DNA of 64,000 bases from Gonocerus acuteangulatus (taxonomy: Eukaryota; Arthropoda; Insecta; Hemiptera; Coreidae). The notes under the pieces were generated by a model. It had not been told where the DNA came from. It did no database searches and saw only the letters and a program-made list of their open reading frames with translations. This document shows, piece after piece, positions 19,592 to 29,766 of the stretch (within the stretch, counting starts at the first letter, position 1; each line of letters opens with the position of its first letter). The DNA is taken from positions 12,332,853 to 12,396,852 of the forward strand of contig OX328123.1 of the NCBI GenBank assembly GCA_946811695.1, written 5' to 3'. Both the position numbers and the translations under genes were made by a program.

Positions 19592-21450
19592 ACAACACTA
19601 GTTTGGAATTTTAAAATAAAAATAAATAAAAATCATACTGCTCTTTGTCAGGAATAATGGTTAACCAGAAAAAAGCTCCACCCTTACGTACTAGCTGCAA
19701 CAGTTTTAAGAAAATTCGTCTCATGTAAACAACACTAGATTGGAATTTTAAAATAAAAATAAATAAAAATCATACTGCTCTTTGTCAGGAATAATGGTTA
19801 ACCAGAAAAAAGCTCCACCCTTACGTACTAGCTGCAACAGTTTTAAGAAAATTCGTCTCATGTAAACAACACTAGATTGGAATTTTAAAATAAAAATAAA
19901 TAAAAATCATACTGCTCTTTGTCAGGAATAATGGTTAACCAGAAAAAAGCTCCACCCTTACGTACTAGCTGCAACAGTTTTAAGAAAATTCGTCTCATGT
20001 AAACAACACTAGATTGGAATTTTAAAATAAAAATAAATAAAAATCATACTGCTCTTTGTCAGGAATAATGGTTAACCAGAAAAAAGCTCCACCCTTACGT
20101 ACTAGCTGCAACAGTTTTAAGAAAATTCGTCTCATGTAAACAACACTAGATTGGAATTTTAAAATAAAAATAAATAAAAATCATACTGCTCTTTGTCAGG
20201 AATAATGGTTAACCAGAAAAAAGCTCCACCCTTACGTACTAGCTGCAACAGTTTTAAGAAAATTCGTCTCATGTAAACAACACTAGATTGGAATTTTAAA
20301 ATAAAAATAAATAAAAATCATACTGCTCTTTGTCAGGAATAATGGTTAACCAGAAAAAAACTCCACCCTTACGTACTAGCTGCAACAGTTTTAAGAAAAT
20401 TCGCCTCATGTAAACAACACTAGATTGGAATTTTAAAATAAAAATAAATAAAAATCATACTGCTCTTTGTCAGGAATAATGGTTAACCAGAAAAAAGCTC
20501 CACCCTTACGTACTAGCTGCAACAGTTTTAAGAAAATTCGCCTCATGTAAACAACACTAGATTGGAATTTTAAAATAAAAATAAATAAAAATCATACTGC
20601 TCTTTGTCAGGAATAATGGTTAACCAGAAAAAAGCTCCACCCTTACGTACTAGCTGCAACAGTTTTAAGAAAATTCGTCTCACGTAAACAACACTAGATT
20701 GGAATTTTAAAATAAAAATAAATAAAAATCATACTGCTCTTTGTCAGGAATAATGGTTAACCAGAAAAAAGCTCCACCCTTACGTACTAGCTGCAACAGT
20801 TTTAAGAAAATTCGTCTCATGTAAACAACACTAGATTGGAATTTTAAAATAAAAATAAATAAAAATCATACTGCTCTTTGTCAGGAATAATGGTTAACCA
20901 GAAAAAAGCTCCACCCTTACGTACTAGCTGCAACAGTTTTAAGAAAATTCGTCTCATGTAAACAACACTAGATTGGAATTTTAAAATAAAAATAAATAAA
21001 AATCATACTGCTCTTTGTCAGGAATAATGGTTAACCAGAAAAAAACTCCACCCTTACGTACTAGCTGCAACAGTTTTAAGAAAATTCGCCTCATGTAAAC
21101 AACACTAGATTGGAATTTTAAAATAAAAATAAATAAAAATCATACTGCTCTTTGTCAGGAATAATGGTTAACCAGAAAAAAGCTCCACCCTTACGTACTA
21201 GCTGCAACAGTTTTAAGAAAATTCGCCTCATGTAAACAACACTAGATTGGAATTTTAAAATAAAAATAAATAAAAATCATACTGCTCTTTGTCAGGAATA
21301 ATGGTTAACCAGAAAAAAGCTCCACCCTTACGTACTAGCTGCAACAGTTTTAAGAAAATTCGTCTCACGTAAACAACACTAGATTGGAATTTTAAAATAA
21401 AAATAAATAAAAATCATACTGCTCTTTGTCAGGAATAATGGTTAACCAGA
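19527..21450 (+). repeat. 137-bp satellite, about 14 units, five-unit higher-order repeat
   Basis: The unit includes gaataatggttaaccag, cgtactagctgcaacag and taaacaacactagattgg and repeats every 137 bp. The first unit is the most diverged. Variants marked aaaaaaactcc with cgcctcatg, cgcctcatg alone, gtctcacg and two gtctcatg units recur in the same order from about 20337 and 21022. This gives a 685-bp higher-order period. The array lies wholly inside the hAT element and appears to have grown from its own left-end sequence. Confidence 0.95.
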
Positions 21451-22056
21451 AAAAAAAAAACAATTGTGTGGACTTCTACATTTTGTAGAAGTACATAAAA
21501 GACAACAAAATTATAGGTAAATGCAAATATTGTGATGGAAATAAATTGAAAGATTAACAAAAGGCAAAGTTCCTATTAGTTTCTAAAATCTTTATTTGAT
21601 GACAATATCATCCTCTTAAATTCTGCTCCTTCTTCTGAGCAGACAGAGAAAAAAGTTATTTTTGAGAAAAAAAAAGAACTTTAGTTGCTCAACTATATTG
21701 GGTTACTTTCCACACAAAGTTTTTATCAACCAGTAGGCATAGGAACTAAAGTTAAATATATAAAAAAATATATCATCATAAATATAATCAAACAAGAAAC
21801 TAATTAAAGAAAAACTAAAACTAAAAATATAGTGATGCAAATATTTGTAAAAATGTTTAAAACATAAATTAATAATACAAATAAAATTGAAGGAACACAG
21901 ATTCTCGAATTCTTCATTTCATTTAATAAAATCGTAGTGTTCCACAGTTAGATGCTTGTAAAATTGCGAACAAAATCATATATTATATTTAATTTTTTCC
22001 CATGAATGTATGAATGTATAAAATTCGATCATTTGTTCTGATTTTCAACACATTTT
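21451..22056 (+). pseudogene. Probable hAT transposase remnant (BED-finger region)
   Basis: Downstream of the satellite, plus-strand translation gives KDNKIIGKCKYCDGNKLKD (about 21499-21556). This resembles the first half of the BED zinc finger with which hAT transposases start; the second Cys/His pair is beyond a stop. Later text is AT-rich with many stops. The assignment depends on this one block plus the hAT ends around it. Confidence 0.5.
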
Positions 22057-22189
22057 AGCGCGATTCCTCCCTTGCTCCATTGAGTGGAAACCCGTTTATG
22101 AGGTTGACCGCAAGACGCAATCCAGAAATGCTGACTATAAAATGTCTCATTTCAGAATCCCTTGATATATATATATATATATATATATG

Positions 22190-22521
22190 GTACAAACATC
22201 TCTTAGAGAATGTGTGAGTGAGGTTGCATGGATATGGGTTGGTATATGTGTATGGGTGAGTGCATATGTCTGTGTGCCCGCTTGTGTGTGAGTGCGTTTA
22301 TTTACATTTGTTCTGAGTACGGAAACGCAAATAAATATTACGCATGGAAAATATACTGCAAGTAATATAAGTAAGCAAAAAATGCCAGGATCAATGATAA
22401 ATAATGACAATGAAAGCTGACTCAATAAATTATTAAATTCAAAAGAAATGAGGAAAAATTTCACCTCCAAATATAATGAAAGTTTCATTCAATGGCGTTC
22501 ATGACCCTAAGGTAGACACGC

Positions 22522-22581
<60 letters not shown>
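22190..22581 (+). other. Insert ending in a 57-base A-run
   Basis: Compared with copy H1, family A sequence is interrupted between the TA microsatellite and the tctaatttgaaagg-like block by about 390 bases ending in A57 (22525-22581). A poly(A)-tailed retro-insertion is likely, but I found no target duplication and no recognisable coding content. The 113-codon minus-strand ORF here is GT-repeat-rich and unconvincing. Confidence 0.4.
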
Positions 22582-22583
<2 letters not shown>

Positions 22584-22758
22584 GTTTTTCTAATTTAAAA
22601 GCTCAAGTTCGTTAACCTTTAGAATCCGTCACTAACACATGCGTTTTGGAGCGAAATTCGCACGGAAAAATTCGTAACACAGACGTTTTAGAGGTTTTAT
22701 GCTTGCAGGTATTCGTTTAATAGGTTCTCTAATGTAGGAAAACAAATGAAAGCATTTT

Positions 22759-23525
22759 GGGTCTTTTTGCGAAGACCACATCCAGTTACTTTTGAAGTAG
22801 CAGTAGTGATTGTATCAGTGATTCAACGCATGCGCATAACTCCTTTGCCTTCGTATTGGAGGATTCCGATGACCAATTGCTTTGGTTCTTGCTGGGAGTA
22901 AAGTAACCTTCAACAGTGAATTAGCTTTTGTGTATAAAAAGCTCTGTTTATGTTAGTGAGAATGAAATGAGTCTTTTACAATTAGTTCGCGATGTTCCTG
23001 ACAAAGAAAAAGGGATTGGTTTCTTACTCGGAAAAATTAATGGAATCCTATTAATTTTAGCGAGTTGGATAGACTAGAGTCGGTAAAATTAATGTAATTC
23101 TATTAATTGCGAGTTGGATTGACTAGGGTTTTGATATATTCTTGAGCGAGCGGAAACGCATAGCATGTGATACCTAATAAATGTAAAATATCCAAAAAAG
23201 AGAGAGAAAACGATTAAAATATGTTTGTTCACAAATAACGTTGTTTGTTATCCTTCATAACCTGCAAAACAGTCAACTTTAATGCTTAATAACTTATTTC
23301 ATAGTTGAGAGAATTGATTTTGATCATATTAACCTTTTTATTAATAAATATTGCTTGCCATTATCTAATATGAATTATAACCGTAGATAACGAGTCAAGA
23401 AGTAGTAGATAACCAGCAAAGAACCTATAAGCTAATCAGTAAGCTTATCAGCGAGTACGAGTAACTGTTATAAATCACTACTGCTACTTCAAAAGTAACT
23501 GGATGTGGTCTTCGCAAAAAGACCC
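22759..23525. mobile_element. 767-bp MITE with 53-bp inverted repeats and 8-bp target duplication
   Basis: GGGTCTTTTTGCGAAGACCA begins a perfect 53-bp inverted repeat at both ends. AGCATTTT flanks it at 22751-22758 and 23526-23533. The empty site survives in H1 near 13070 (aatgaaaccatttttaaggc), which confirms the boundaries. An 8-bp duplication occurs in hAT, P and Merlin elements. The target does not fit the hAT nTnnnnAn pattern and GG termini are closer to Merlin, so the superfamily stays open. Confidence 0.9.
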
Positions 23526-23948
23526 AGCATTTTTAAGGCGATATCTGTAACTGTTTTCGAGAAAAATGGAATCATAGTTTTTGTAACTCATTTTTGGTTT
23601 GGGTACTTAGAATTGTAAGAATTAGCTGAAATATTTTATACATGTTTGAAATTCACCTAAGGTGTTTAAAAGTTTGTTACTTATGGAGTTAATGACGTTT
23701 TAGAAAAAAATGTTAACATTAACATACATGAAAAGTTTTCGAATCTTCGTATGTTATCAAAATATATTGAAAACGGTTGGGAAATTATGGTAAATGAAAC
23801 ATAACCATTCGAAGGGTTACTACATTCTCTAGAAAAAAGTTTCCAAAGTAATTTTAGATTGGGCGATGTCAATCGGAGAAAGAAATGCTTCGAAATTGTT
23901 AGTTTTGTTCATTTCAACGGGGTTTTGCCACCGTTTACCTATCGTTTT

Positions 23949-24073
23949 AGCACTTTCCTCCGAAGGAAAGTAGCAATTGAGGTTGCACCACTCATGACGG
24001 ATTTTTTGAAAAATTTCTTCAAATCTTTATCGATCCTATCTAGTAGGCACCGAAAATGACCCCCGTTAAAATT

Positions 24074-24147
<74 letters not shown>

Positions 24148-25056
24148 GTTAACACGATAGTGGCCAGAGTTTTTGTTTTTTTCGTGACGAAACTTGGTAT
24201 ATAGCATTCAATTAGCAAACGATTGAACGAGTTCGTTAACCACCAAAATCGGTCCACCGGAAGGGGGGGTTTACCCCGAACCAAAACCACTAATTTGACC
24301 ATGACAGCCGTAATATTTTTTATATTTCAACGAAACTTGGTATTCGTAGTGGTAATATAGAGAGAAAAGTGAGATGTAAAAATAAACTAAATAGGTTCAT
24401 TAGGATGGGGGGGGGGGGGTTACTTCGGACCCAAAATACCGATTCGCCACTACCAGCCGTGATTTTTGTTACATTTCGACGAAACTCGGTACTCGTAGTG
24501 GTAATCTACAGGTTAAAATGTGTTGTAAAAATAAACTAAATCGGTTCATTAGGAGGGGGGTTTACTCCGGACCCAAATTACTAATATACTCATACCGGTC
24601 GTAATTCCTGCTGTATTGTAACGAAACGCGGTATACGTCGTGGGTAATTCATGAGAAAGAAGTGTTGTAAAAATGAGCTAAATCGGTCAATCGGAAAGGG
24701 GGTTTACTTTGTAATATATTTCAATAGAATTAGCCCGCCGGACGTAGGTTCGCAAGGAGCGCTTTTTACCACTAGAGGGACACTATCCTGTTCCTGCGTC
24801 AGATCAAAAGACGAAAATATGAAGTTTTTTGTATTTATTAAGTAGTGTAGTAGGTACCATGTGTAAACCTAACTCTGGAAGCAAATTAATTACAAAATTA
24901 ATAATCGAATACTTACTCATTACAGAAGTAAATGAGAACTATTCATGTTCTTATTTAATTTATATAGGATATTTTAAGCAAATTATTTTGGAAAACAGTC
25001 TAAACTACCCCAATTCTGAGGAAAGTGCTTAGTTATGCATCTCCTGCGTGTCGGAC
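23949..25056 (-). mobile_element. Helentron-like family B element, copy H4, nested in H3
   Basis: The hairpin end CTTTCCTCCGAAGGAAAG is at left, a TA microsatellite at about 24078-24145, then G-run tandem units and the GTCC-type end at 25056. Flanks read cgTTTT and TTTTaattg; the equivalent site in H1 near 13500 is a T-run followed by aattgg. So a family B element jumped into a T-run of a family A element. Confidence 0.75.
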
Positions 25057-25104
25057 TTTTAATTGTATTTAATTGCGCGAACGTAGAGAATGCGGGGGAG
25101 TCAT

Positions 25105-25252
25105 TTCTGCTTAGGATATTGTCAGTTTACAGTTGTGGTGCCTTAAACTTCCTTCTGCTTAGGATACTGTCAGTTTACAGTTGTGGTGCCTTTAACTTCC
25201 TTCTGCTTAGGATACTGTCAGTTTACAGTTGTGGTGCCTTAAACTTCCTTCT
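25105..25252 (+). repeat. 48-bp tandem repeat, three units
   Basis: The phrase ttctgcttagg starts units at 25105, 25153 and 25201. The 80-codon ORF across it (25035-25277) is only a 16-residue repeat, RILSVYSCGALNFLLL, and I do not treat it as a gene. Confidence 0.9.
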
Positions 25253-25335
25253 CTTGGAGATTCTATTCCTTTACTAATGACTCTAGGGATATGAACGGGA
25301 CCGCCCTAAGATGACGCAGTTCCTGCGAGTTGGAC

Positions 25336-25558
25336 TTTTTATGGTAGTTCTGCTTTTTTATTAAATGTGTCAATGTCATTAATATAAAAATTTCCTTTAT
25401 GTTTTTGTAGAGAAGAGAAATATGCAGTTACATTAAAATATATTTTGTTTCCATTTCGGATAGGTATAATCATACATAAATTTAGCAAATAAAATATTTT
25501 GTCGAATATTGTATTTTTTTAATTAATTACTGAATTAAATGAATGAATGAATGAATAT
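25336..25558. other. AT-rich spacer ending in (GAAT)n
   Basis: The gaatgaatgaatgaat run (about 25540-25556) is, on the minus strand, an ATTC-repeat tail. It follows an AATAAAC signal and fits the 3' end of the minus-strand non-LTR element continuing beyond 26035. Confidence 0.45.
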
Positions 25559-25597
25559 GTTTATTGCTTTTAAGTAAAAAACTTAAAAGCAATAAAC
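25559..25597. repeat. Perfect 17-bp inverted repeat around AAAAA
   Basis: GTTTATTGCTTTTAAGT, AAAAA, then the exact complement. It lies exactly at the 5' junction of the plus-strand non-LTR fragment with the older minus-strand element, so it may record fold-back priming during insertion. Confidence 0.8.
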
Positions 25598-26034
25598 ACG
25601 TCTAACACATGGCCATCATCTTGTCGGTAGGCGTCGTTCAACGTATAATCGTTGTGGTGATGTACTTACCGTGGATCATATTTTAGCGGAATGCTCCCAG
25701 TTACAAAGAGCCAGGGATAGGTTTGATATTAACAGTAGAGACATTTTGAATAAAACAGAAAAATATCAGAATATTATTGGTTACCTTAAATTTATTAAAG
25801 CACACAAACATATCTAAAAATGTAACATCCCTTGAAATAAAAAATATATATATAGAAATTTGGATTAAAATATAATATTGTAAAATATAAACATTAGTAA
25901 TGATTCTAACATTATATAATATTCGGCTAACTTAAACAGTAGGGTATTGTGCTAAAGGCCATTGTAGTGGACGCACAATAAATTCTAAAAAAAAAAAAAT
26001 AAAAAAAAAAAAAATAAAAAAAAAAAATAAAAAA
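25598..26034 (+). pseudogene. 5'-truncated non-LTR retrotransposon, C-terminal zinc motif, 3' UTR and A-rich tail
   Basis: From about 25630 the plus strand encodes NRCGDVLTVDHILAEC, the Cys/His motif that ends many Jockey/R1-type ORF2 proteins, and stops at 25815-25817. A 3' UTR with the phrase ctaaaggccattgtagtgg leads to AATAAA and an A-rich tail (25987-26034). AAAAAACTTA precedes the fragment and follows the tail, a possible 10-bp target duplication. It appears inserted into the 3' UTR of the minus-strand element at 26238-26768. Confidence 0.7.
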
Positions 26035-26237
26035 CTTACAGCAAGGAGTTGGTACTTAAAATTAAATTTCACTTTCCTTAGTAATACAACAAACAAAAAT
26101 AATACATTAAAATAACAAAAATCTTTTAATGTGAAAACAAATAATACATGATGCGTGTAAAATAATAATAAATAATAAAAAGTATGGATCAAAATTAGGT
26201 GTCTTAAAAGGGAGCACTTTGAAGGTTGGCACTGATT

Positions 26238-26768
26238 TCAGCCTAGAAGAGTCTTCCTAGCTTGTAGGTATCGAAGGGTCTGGTGATTAAGGGCGTTTAG
26301 TTGGTCTTGGGTGTTGGGGGATAAGACATCAACAAGTTGGGTAGATGGTAATTCTTGATCTTTGGTGACGGTAATTGTCAGTGGTTTGAGAATCCTGCAT
26401 TCAGTAAGTAGGTGTTCTATTGTATTTTCTCCTGTATTGCATAATGGGCATGTTTGATCTATGTTAAAGACGTAGCTATTCCCTTTGATGTATATTTTGG
26501 TATTCTTGGTGTTGGATGACCTGAGTTGGGCTATGAGGCAAAGCTTTTCTATATGTATCGTTAGATATAAGTACTGCTCTCCTTCAAAGCTATATGAGCT
26601 AAGGTTCCTGTATACATGACTATAAGAGCTCTTTGTTACTGCCTCCACGTCCAGGGAAAAATAGTGGCTCTTGGATTTTTCTATAATTTCACCCATCTGT
26701 TGCTTGGTCAATAGTATTTGTTTTTGCCATATGTCCTCACATCCAACTGTTGATAAATATGACCTCAT
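26238..26768 (-). pseudogene. Non-LTR retrotransposon ORF2 C-terminal fragment
   Basis: The 176-residue minus-strand ORF has the layout of the region after RT/RNase H. Its IEKLCLIAQLRSSNTK block is followed by CPLCNTGENTIEHLLTEC, a C-X2-C-X8-H-X4-C zinc motif, and a short tail. In related elements this motif helps bind nucleic acid during target-primed reverse transcription. The upstream catalytic part is absent. Its own 3' UTR seems to continue at 25336-25558, beyond the later plus-strand insertion. Confidence 0.7.
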
Positions 26769-26891
26769 CTCCTGCGTCCAATTAAAAGGGATGCAATCCC
26801 TTAATTACTGAATTATTATATATGCATAAGAGTTTTTAAAGAATTATTATTTTTTAATTTTGCAGCTATATAAACGATTAAAATCTAATAA

Positions 26892-27106
26892 ATGACATTT
26901 CTATGCTTTGTTGATATGCTTTGTTTAGTTGGAAGGGGGGGGGAAATCAAAAGGGTATCCTATCCACAATATAATATAATTGATACAAATACTCCAGTGC
27001 TGCTTACTTCGTCTCTAGCAATAAAAGTTTATTTTACAGCACCGCGAACATTTAGTGGCTGGAAAAATTTTCCGACTCAAAATTTTCCGGAAAACCCACA
27101 TCTCTA
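26892..27106 (+). pseudogene. hAT right end with possible hATC-domain relic
   Basis: The 71-codon frame includes SLAIKVYFTAPRTFSGW, which loosely resembles the LAxKYLxxPAT...FS block of the hAT dimerisation domain with a small deletion. It then runs into the right inverted repeat. Similarity is weak, but the position next to the hAT end is right. Confidence 0.35.
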
Positions 27107-27114
27107 GTCTCAAC

Positions 27115-27146
27115 TCATGTACAATTATACGGATTTGTCATAATGA

Positions 27147-27198
<52 letters not shown>

Positions 27199-27696
27199 GT
27201 TTGTAGGTTTATACATTTGTATAAAGCTTTATTCTTGACACCTTGTGGTCAGAAATATTCAAAATACGTGTAATGAAAGCAGCCTACATTATATTGGAAT
27301 ATGTTAAAAACTCGTGGGAACAAGGGTTATTAGCTGGGGAAAGCGAACTCTTCCATCCGTGGATACCATGTGAAATTAGTTCATGATGATCCAGAAAGAT
27401 TACAGAAACACAAGGAAAATATGGAAGGTTTCTTAGTAGAACTGAAACAGGTGCAAAGCATATGTGACAACATCATCGGTTTTGTAATGGATCGGATTGG
27501 GTCACCAGAAAAGGAAATATTGACGACTAAATATGTTTCCTAGGCGTTGAATTGCTCCGATGATGTGTGAGGCATTTTTCGAAAGACGCTGTAGCCCTAG
27601 GATTATTTGTCTCACGGAGTTTGGCCTGTTTTTTTCTCAGATTCCTGAAAATATATTGGTCTGTGAATAGTCATGTAAATTTGAAGGTAGATTAAA
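27115..27696. other. Spacer with TA microsatellite
   Basis: TA repeat at about 27151-27195. The segment 27300-27660 is less AT-rich and may be decayed coding DNA, but no frame is sustained. AAGGTAGATTAAA at 27684-27696 is the SINE target duplication. Confidence 0.4.
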
Positions 27697-27912
27697 TTAA
27701 TTATTTAAATTTTAACGTCCATTTATTATTAACTACGAATTTTAGGACGGGTTATCTATAGGTTACCACCCTTTTCTAGCCAGGATTAGGCTGATGCCTT
27801 TTCTTTTTTCTAAAGAAAAGCCACCACACCTAGTGGGAATCGAACCCACGACCCTTTGGCACGGAGTGTTAAGTGCTCACGCCTTAACCCTCACGGCCAC
27901 CGGGCCTCCAAA
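27697..27912 (-). mobile_element. tRNA-derived SINE with target-site duplication
   Basis: On the minus strand a tRNA-like head (about 27830-27905) has an A box TGGCCGTGAGGG, an anticodon-like loop CTTAACA (reading TAA, Leu-like) and a B box GGTTCGATTCC. The body contains GGTGGTAACCTATAGATAACC and ends AT-rich. AAGGTAGATTAAA flanks it at 27684-27696 and 27913-27925. Tail segments of the same family occur at 58064-58145 and near 30485-30560. The head lacks a normal acceptor stem and CCA context, so this is a SINE and not a tRNA gene. Confidence 0.85.
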
Positions 27913-27925
27913 AAGGTAGATTAAA

Positions 27926-28071
27926 ACATGGGTTGGTCGTGGTATCATAAGGACCACGACCACCCCAAGTATTCAGATTTTTTGTGATTATTTACAATTT
28001 TTTCTGTGAATTTATTTGTATTCGCATGAAAATTTGCGAATAAAATTTCATTTGTATTTTTTTTATATTTA
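27926..28071. other. Unassigned AT-rich spacer
   Basis: No feature recognised. Confidence 0.3.
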
Positions 28072-28260
28072 ACTAGCTGTTACCCAATGTGCCATGCTAC
28101 ACTTACTTTCTCCCCGTATCAAGAAGATCTACCTATATACCCAGTTAAGTCAAAATCGGTCAAACGGTGTGAATTTGTTTATATCTGTCTAGTGCTGTCT
28201 CGTGAAACAGCCAAGAGAGGCCAATACCACAGCAATTCATATTACAGCCGACAGAGGCCA
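28072..28260 (+). repeat. Repeat family E fragment, CTAGCTGTTACCC terminus
   Basis: Starts with ctagctgttacccaatgtgc and contains gtcaaaatcggtcaaacggtg, the phrase repeated at 28560-28700 and, in complement, within 39092-39610. Confidence 0.55.
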
Positions 28261-28559
28261 GCACCAGAGCCTGCGAGTAGATAGCTCTTATCAAAGAAAG
28301 GCCAGCGCTCCTTATTTAGACAGTGACTGTTGATATAAAATTGAAATAAACTGCATTACATGATTATATAATGATGTAAAGTCATCAATGAGTTCGAGTT
28401 ATTCTAATTATCAAGAACATCAACAAATAAATTTGAGACATTATTCAAAATGGTTGTCTATTCAAAATGGCCATCAGAATCTGAATGGTTCAGTGTTGCC
28501 AATTTTTCTTGGACAAAACTTTTGACCTTTTGACCAAATTTTAAAATTTGACTAATTTG

Positions 28560-28700
28560 ATCTAGCTAGGAGCTTTCCCGTATCAAGACCTACCTCTGTA
28601 CCAAGTTTGGTCAAAATCGATCAAACGGTGTATATTTGTATGAGGAACAAACAGACATACGGACAAACAGACAGACACGTGTTTTTTATATATATAGATA
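28560..28700 (-). repeat. Repeat family E fragment
   Basis: On the minus strand it reads through a GTCTGTCTGT block and ACACCGTTTGATCGATTTTG, like each unit of the tandem array at 39092-39610. The flanking sequence 28261-28559 and 28701-28879 is unassigned. Confidence 0.6.
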
Positions 28701-28879
28701 TACGTGAATACAAATAAATTCGTATTCACACTTATGAATACGAATTTAGTTATATTCGTACTTACAAATATATGAAGTACGAATAAATTCGTATATTTAG
28801 TTATAAATAAAATTATGCCCATCTCTGCTTGACGGAAGTTGAAACATTTCTGAATTTAGTACATCGCGGTATTTTTGAG

Positions 28880-29745
28880 ACGAAGATTGAGTGGGGGGGA
28901 ATTTTGACCACCTAATAAGTTAAGGGAGGTTGGAGAGGACATGGGTTTGGAGAAAAGATTGAGTAAGGGGAATTTCAACCACCTAATAAGTTCAGGGAGG
29001 TTGGAGAGGACATGGGTTTGGAGAAAGGATTGAGTAGGGGGAATTTGGACCACCTAATAAGTTAAGGAAGGTTGGAGAGGACATGGGTTTGGAGAAAAGA
29101 TTGAGTAGGGGGGAGTTTTGACCACCTAATAAGTTAAGGGAGGTTGGAGAGGACATGGGTTTGGAGAAAAGATTGAGTAGGGGGGAGTTTTGACCACCTA
29201 ATAAGTTAAGGGAGTCTGGAGAGGGCATGGGTTTGGAGAAAAGATTGAGTAGGGGGAATTTCGACCACCTAATAAGTTAAGGGAGGTTGGAGAGGACATG
29301 GGTTTGGAGAAAAGATTGAGTAGGGGGGAATTTCGACCACCTAATAAGTAAAGGGAGGTTGGAGAGGACATGGGTTTGGAGAAAAGATTGAGTAGGGGGA
29401 ATTTCGACCACCTAATAAGTAAAGGGAGGTTGGAGAGGACATGGGTTTGGAGAAAAGATTGAGTAGGGGGAATTTCGACCACCTAATAAGTTAAGGGAGG
29501 TTGGAGAGGACATGGGTTTGGAGAAAAGATTGAATAGGGGGGAATTTCGACCACCTAATAAGTAAAGGGAGGTTGGAGAGGACATGGGTTTGGAGAAAAG
29601 ATTGAGTAGGGGGAATTTCGACCACCTAATAAGTAAAGGGAGGTTGGAGAGGACATGGGTTTGGAGAAAAGATTGAGTAGGGGGAATTTCGACCACCTAA
29701 TAAGTTAAGGGAGGTTGGAGAGGACATGGGTTTGGAGAAAGGTGT
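28880..29745 (+). repeat. 71-bp minisatellite, about 12 units
   Basis: The unit contains accacctaataagttaaggg and ggttggagaggacatgggtt and repeats every 71-72 bp. The right half shows a three-unit, 214-bp higher-order period. Minus-strand ORFs of 78-94 codons here (SKPMSSPTSLNLLGG repeats) are products of the array. Confidence 0.95.
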
Positions 29746-29766
29746 CATAAAACCGAGGTAATAAAT

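Larger units (their letters stand above)
22057..25335 (-). mobile_element. Helentron-like family A element, copy H3, host to two later insertions
   Basis: The hairpin-side end is at 22057 (AGCGCGATTCCTCC) and the GTCC-side end at 25335 (complement of GGAC). Family A blocks occur in order on both sides of the inserts: aagctcaagttcgttaacc near 22600, ttttaaggcgatatctgtaac near 23530 and atgtcaatcggagaaagaaat near 23870. Nested inside are a poly(A)-tailed segment (22190-22581), a MITE (22759-23525) and Helentron-like H4 (23949-25056). Confidence 0.65.
19182..27106 (+). mobile_element. Decayed 7.9-kb hAT transposon carrying a satellite and nested insertions
   Basis: GTCTCAAC at 19174-19181 is repeated exactly at 27107-27114 and fits the hAT target pattern nTnnnnAn. 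Immediately inside lie TAGATATGTGGG (left) and, inverted, TAGAGATGTGGG (right), the latter matching the hAT TAGAG-type terminus. Both ends contain further GGAAAATTTT repeats. Inside are a BED-finger-like relic (21475-21560), a possible hATC relic (26980-27060), the 137-bp array and insertions of Helentron-like, MITE and non-LTR elements. Pairing rests on a 13-base inverted repeat with two mismatches plus the 8-bp duplication. Confidence 0.75.

Noticed and set aside
19527..21450. CRISPR-like array
   Set aside because: Units are contiguous and nearly identical over all 137 bp with no unique spacers, in a eukaryotic transposon context.
25035..25277. 80-codon ORF with hydrophobic 16-residue repeats
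   Set aside because: It arises from three 48-bp tandem units within the tail of a Helentron-like element.
27830..27905. Functional tRNA-Leu gene
   Set aside because: It is fused to a SINE body, flanked by target duplication and lacks a normal acceptor stem.
28992..29696. Minus-strand ORFs of 78-94 codons with SKPMSSPT repeats
   Set aside because: They are products of the 71-bp minisatellite; frames are not maintained across all units.
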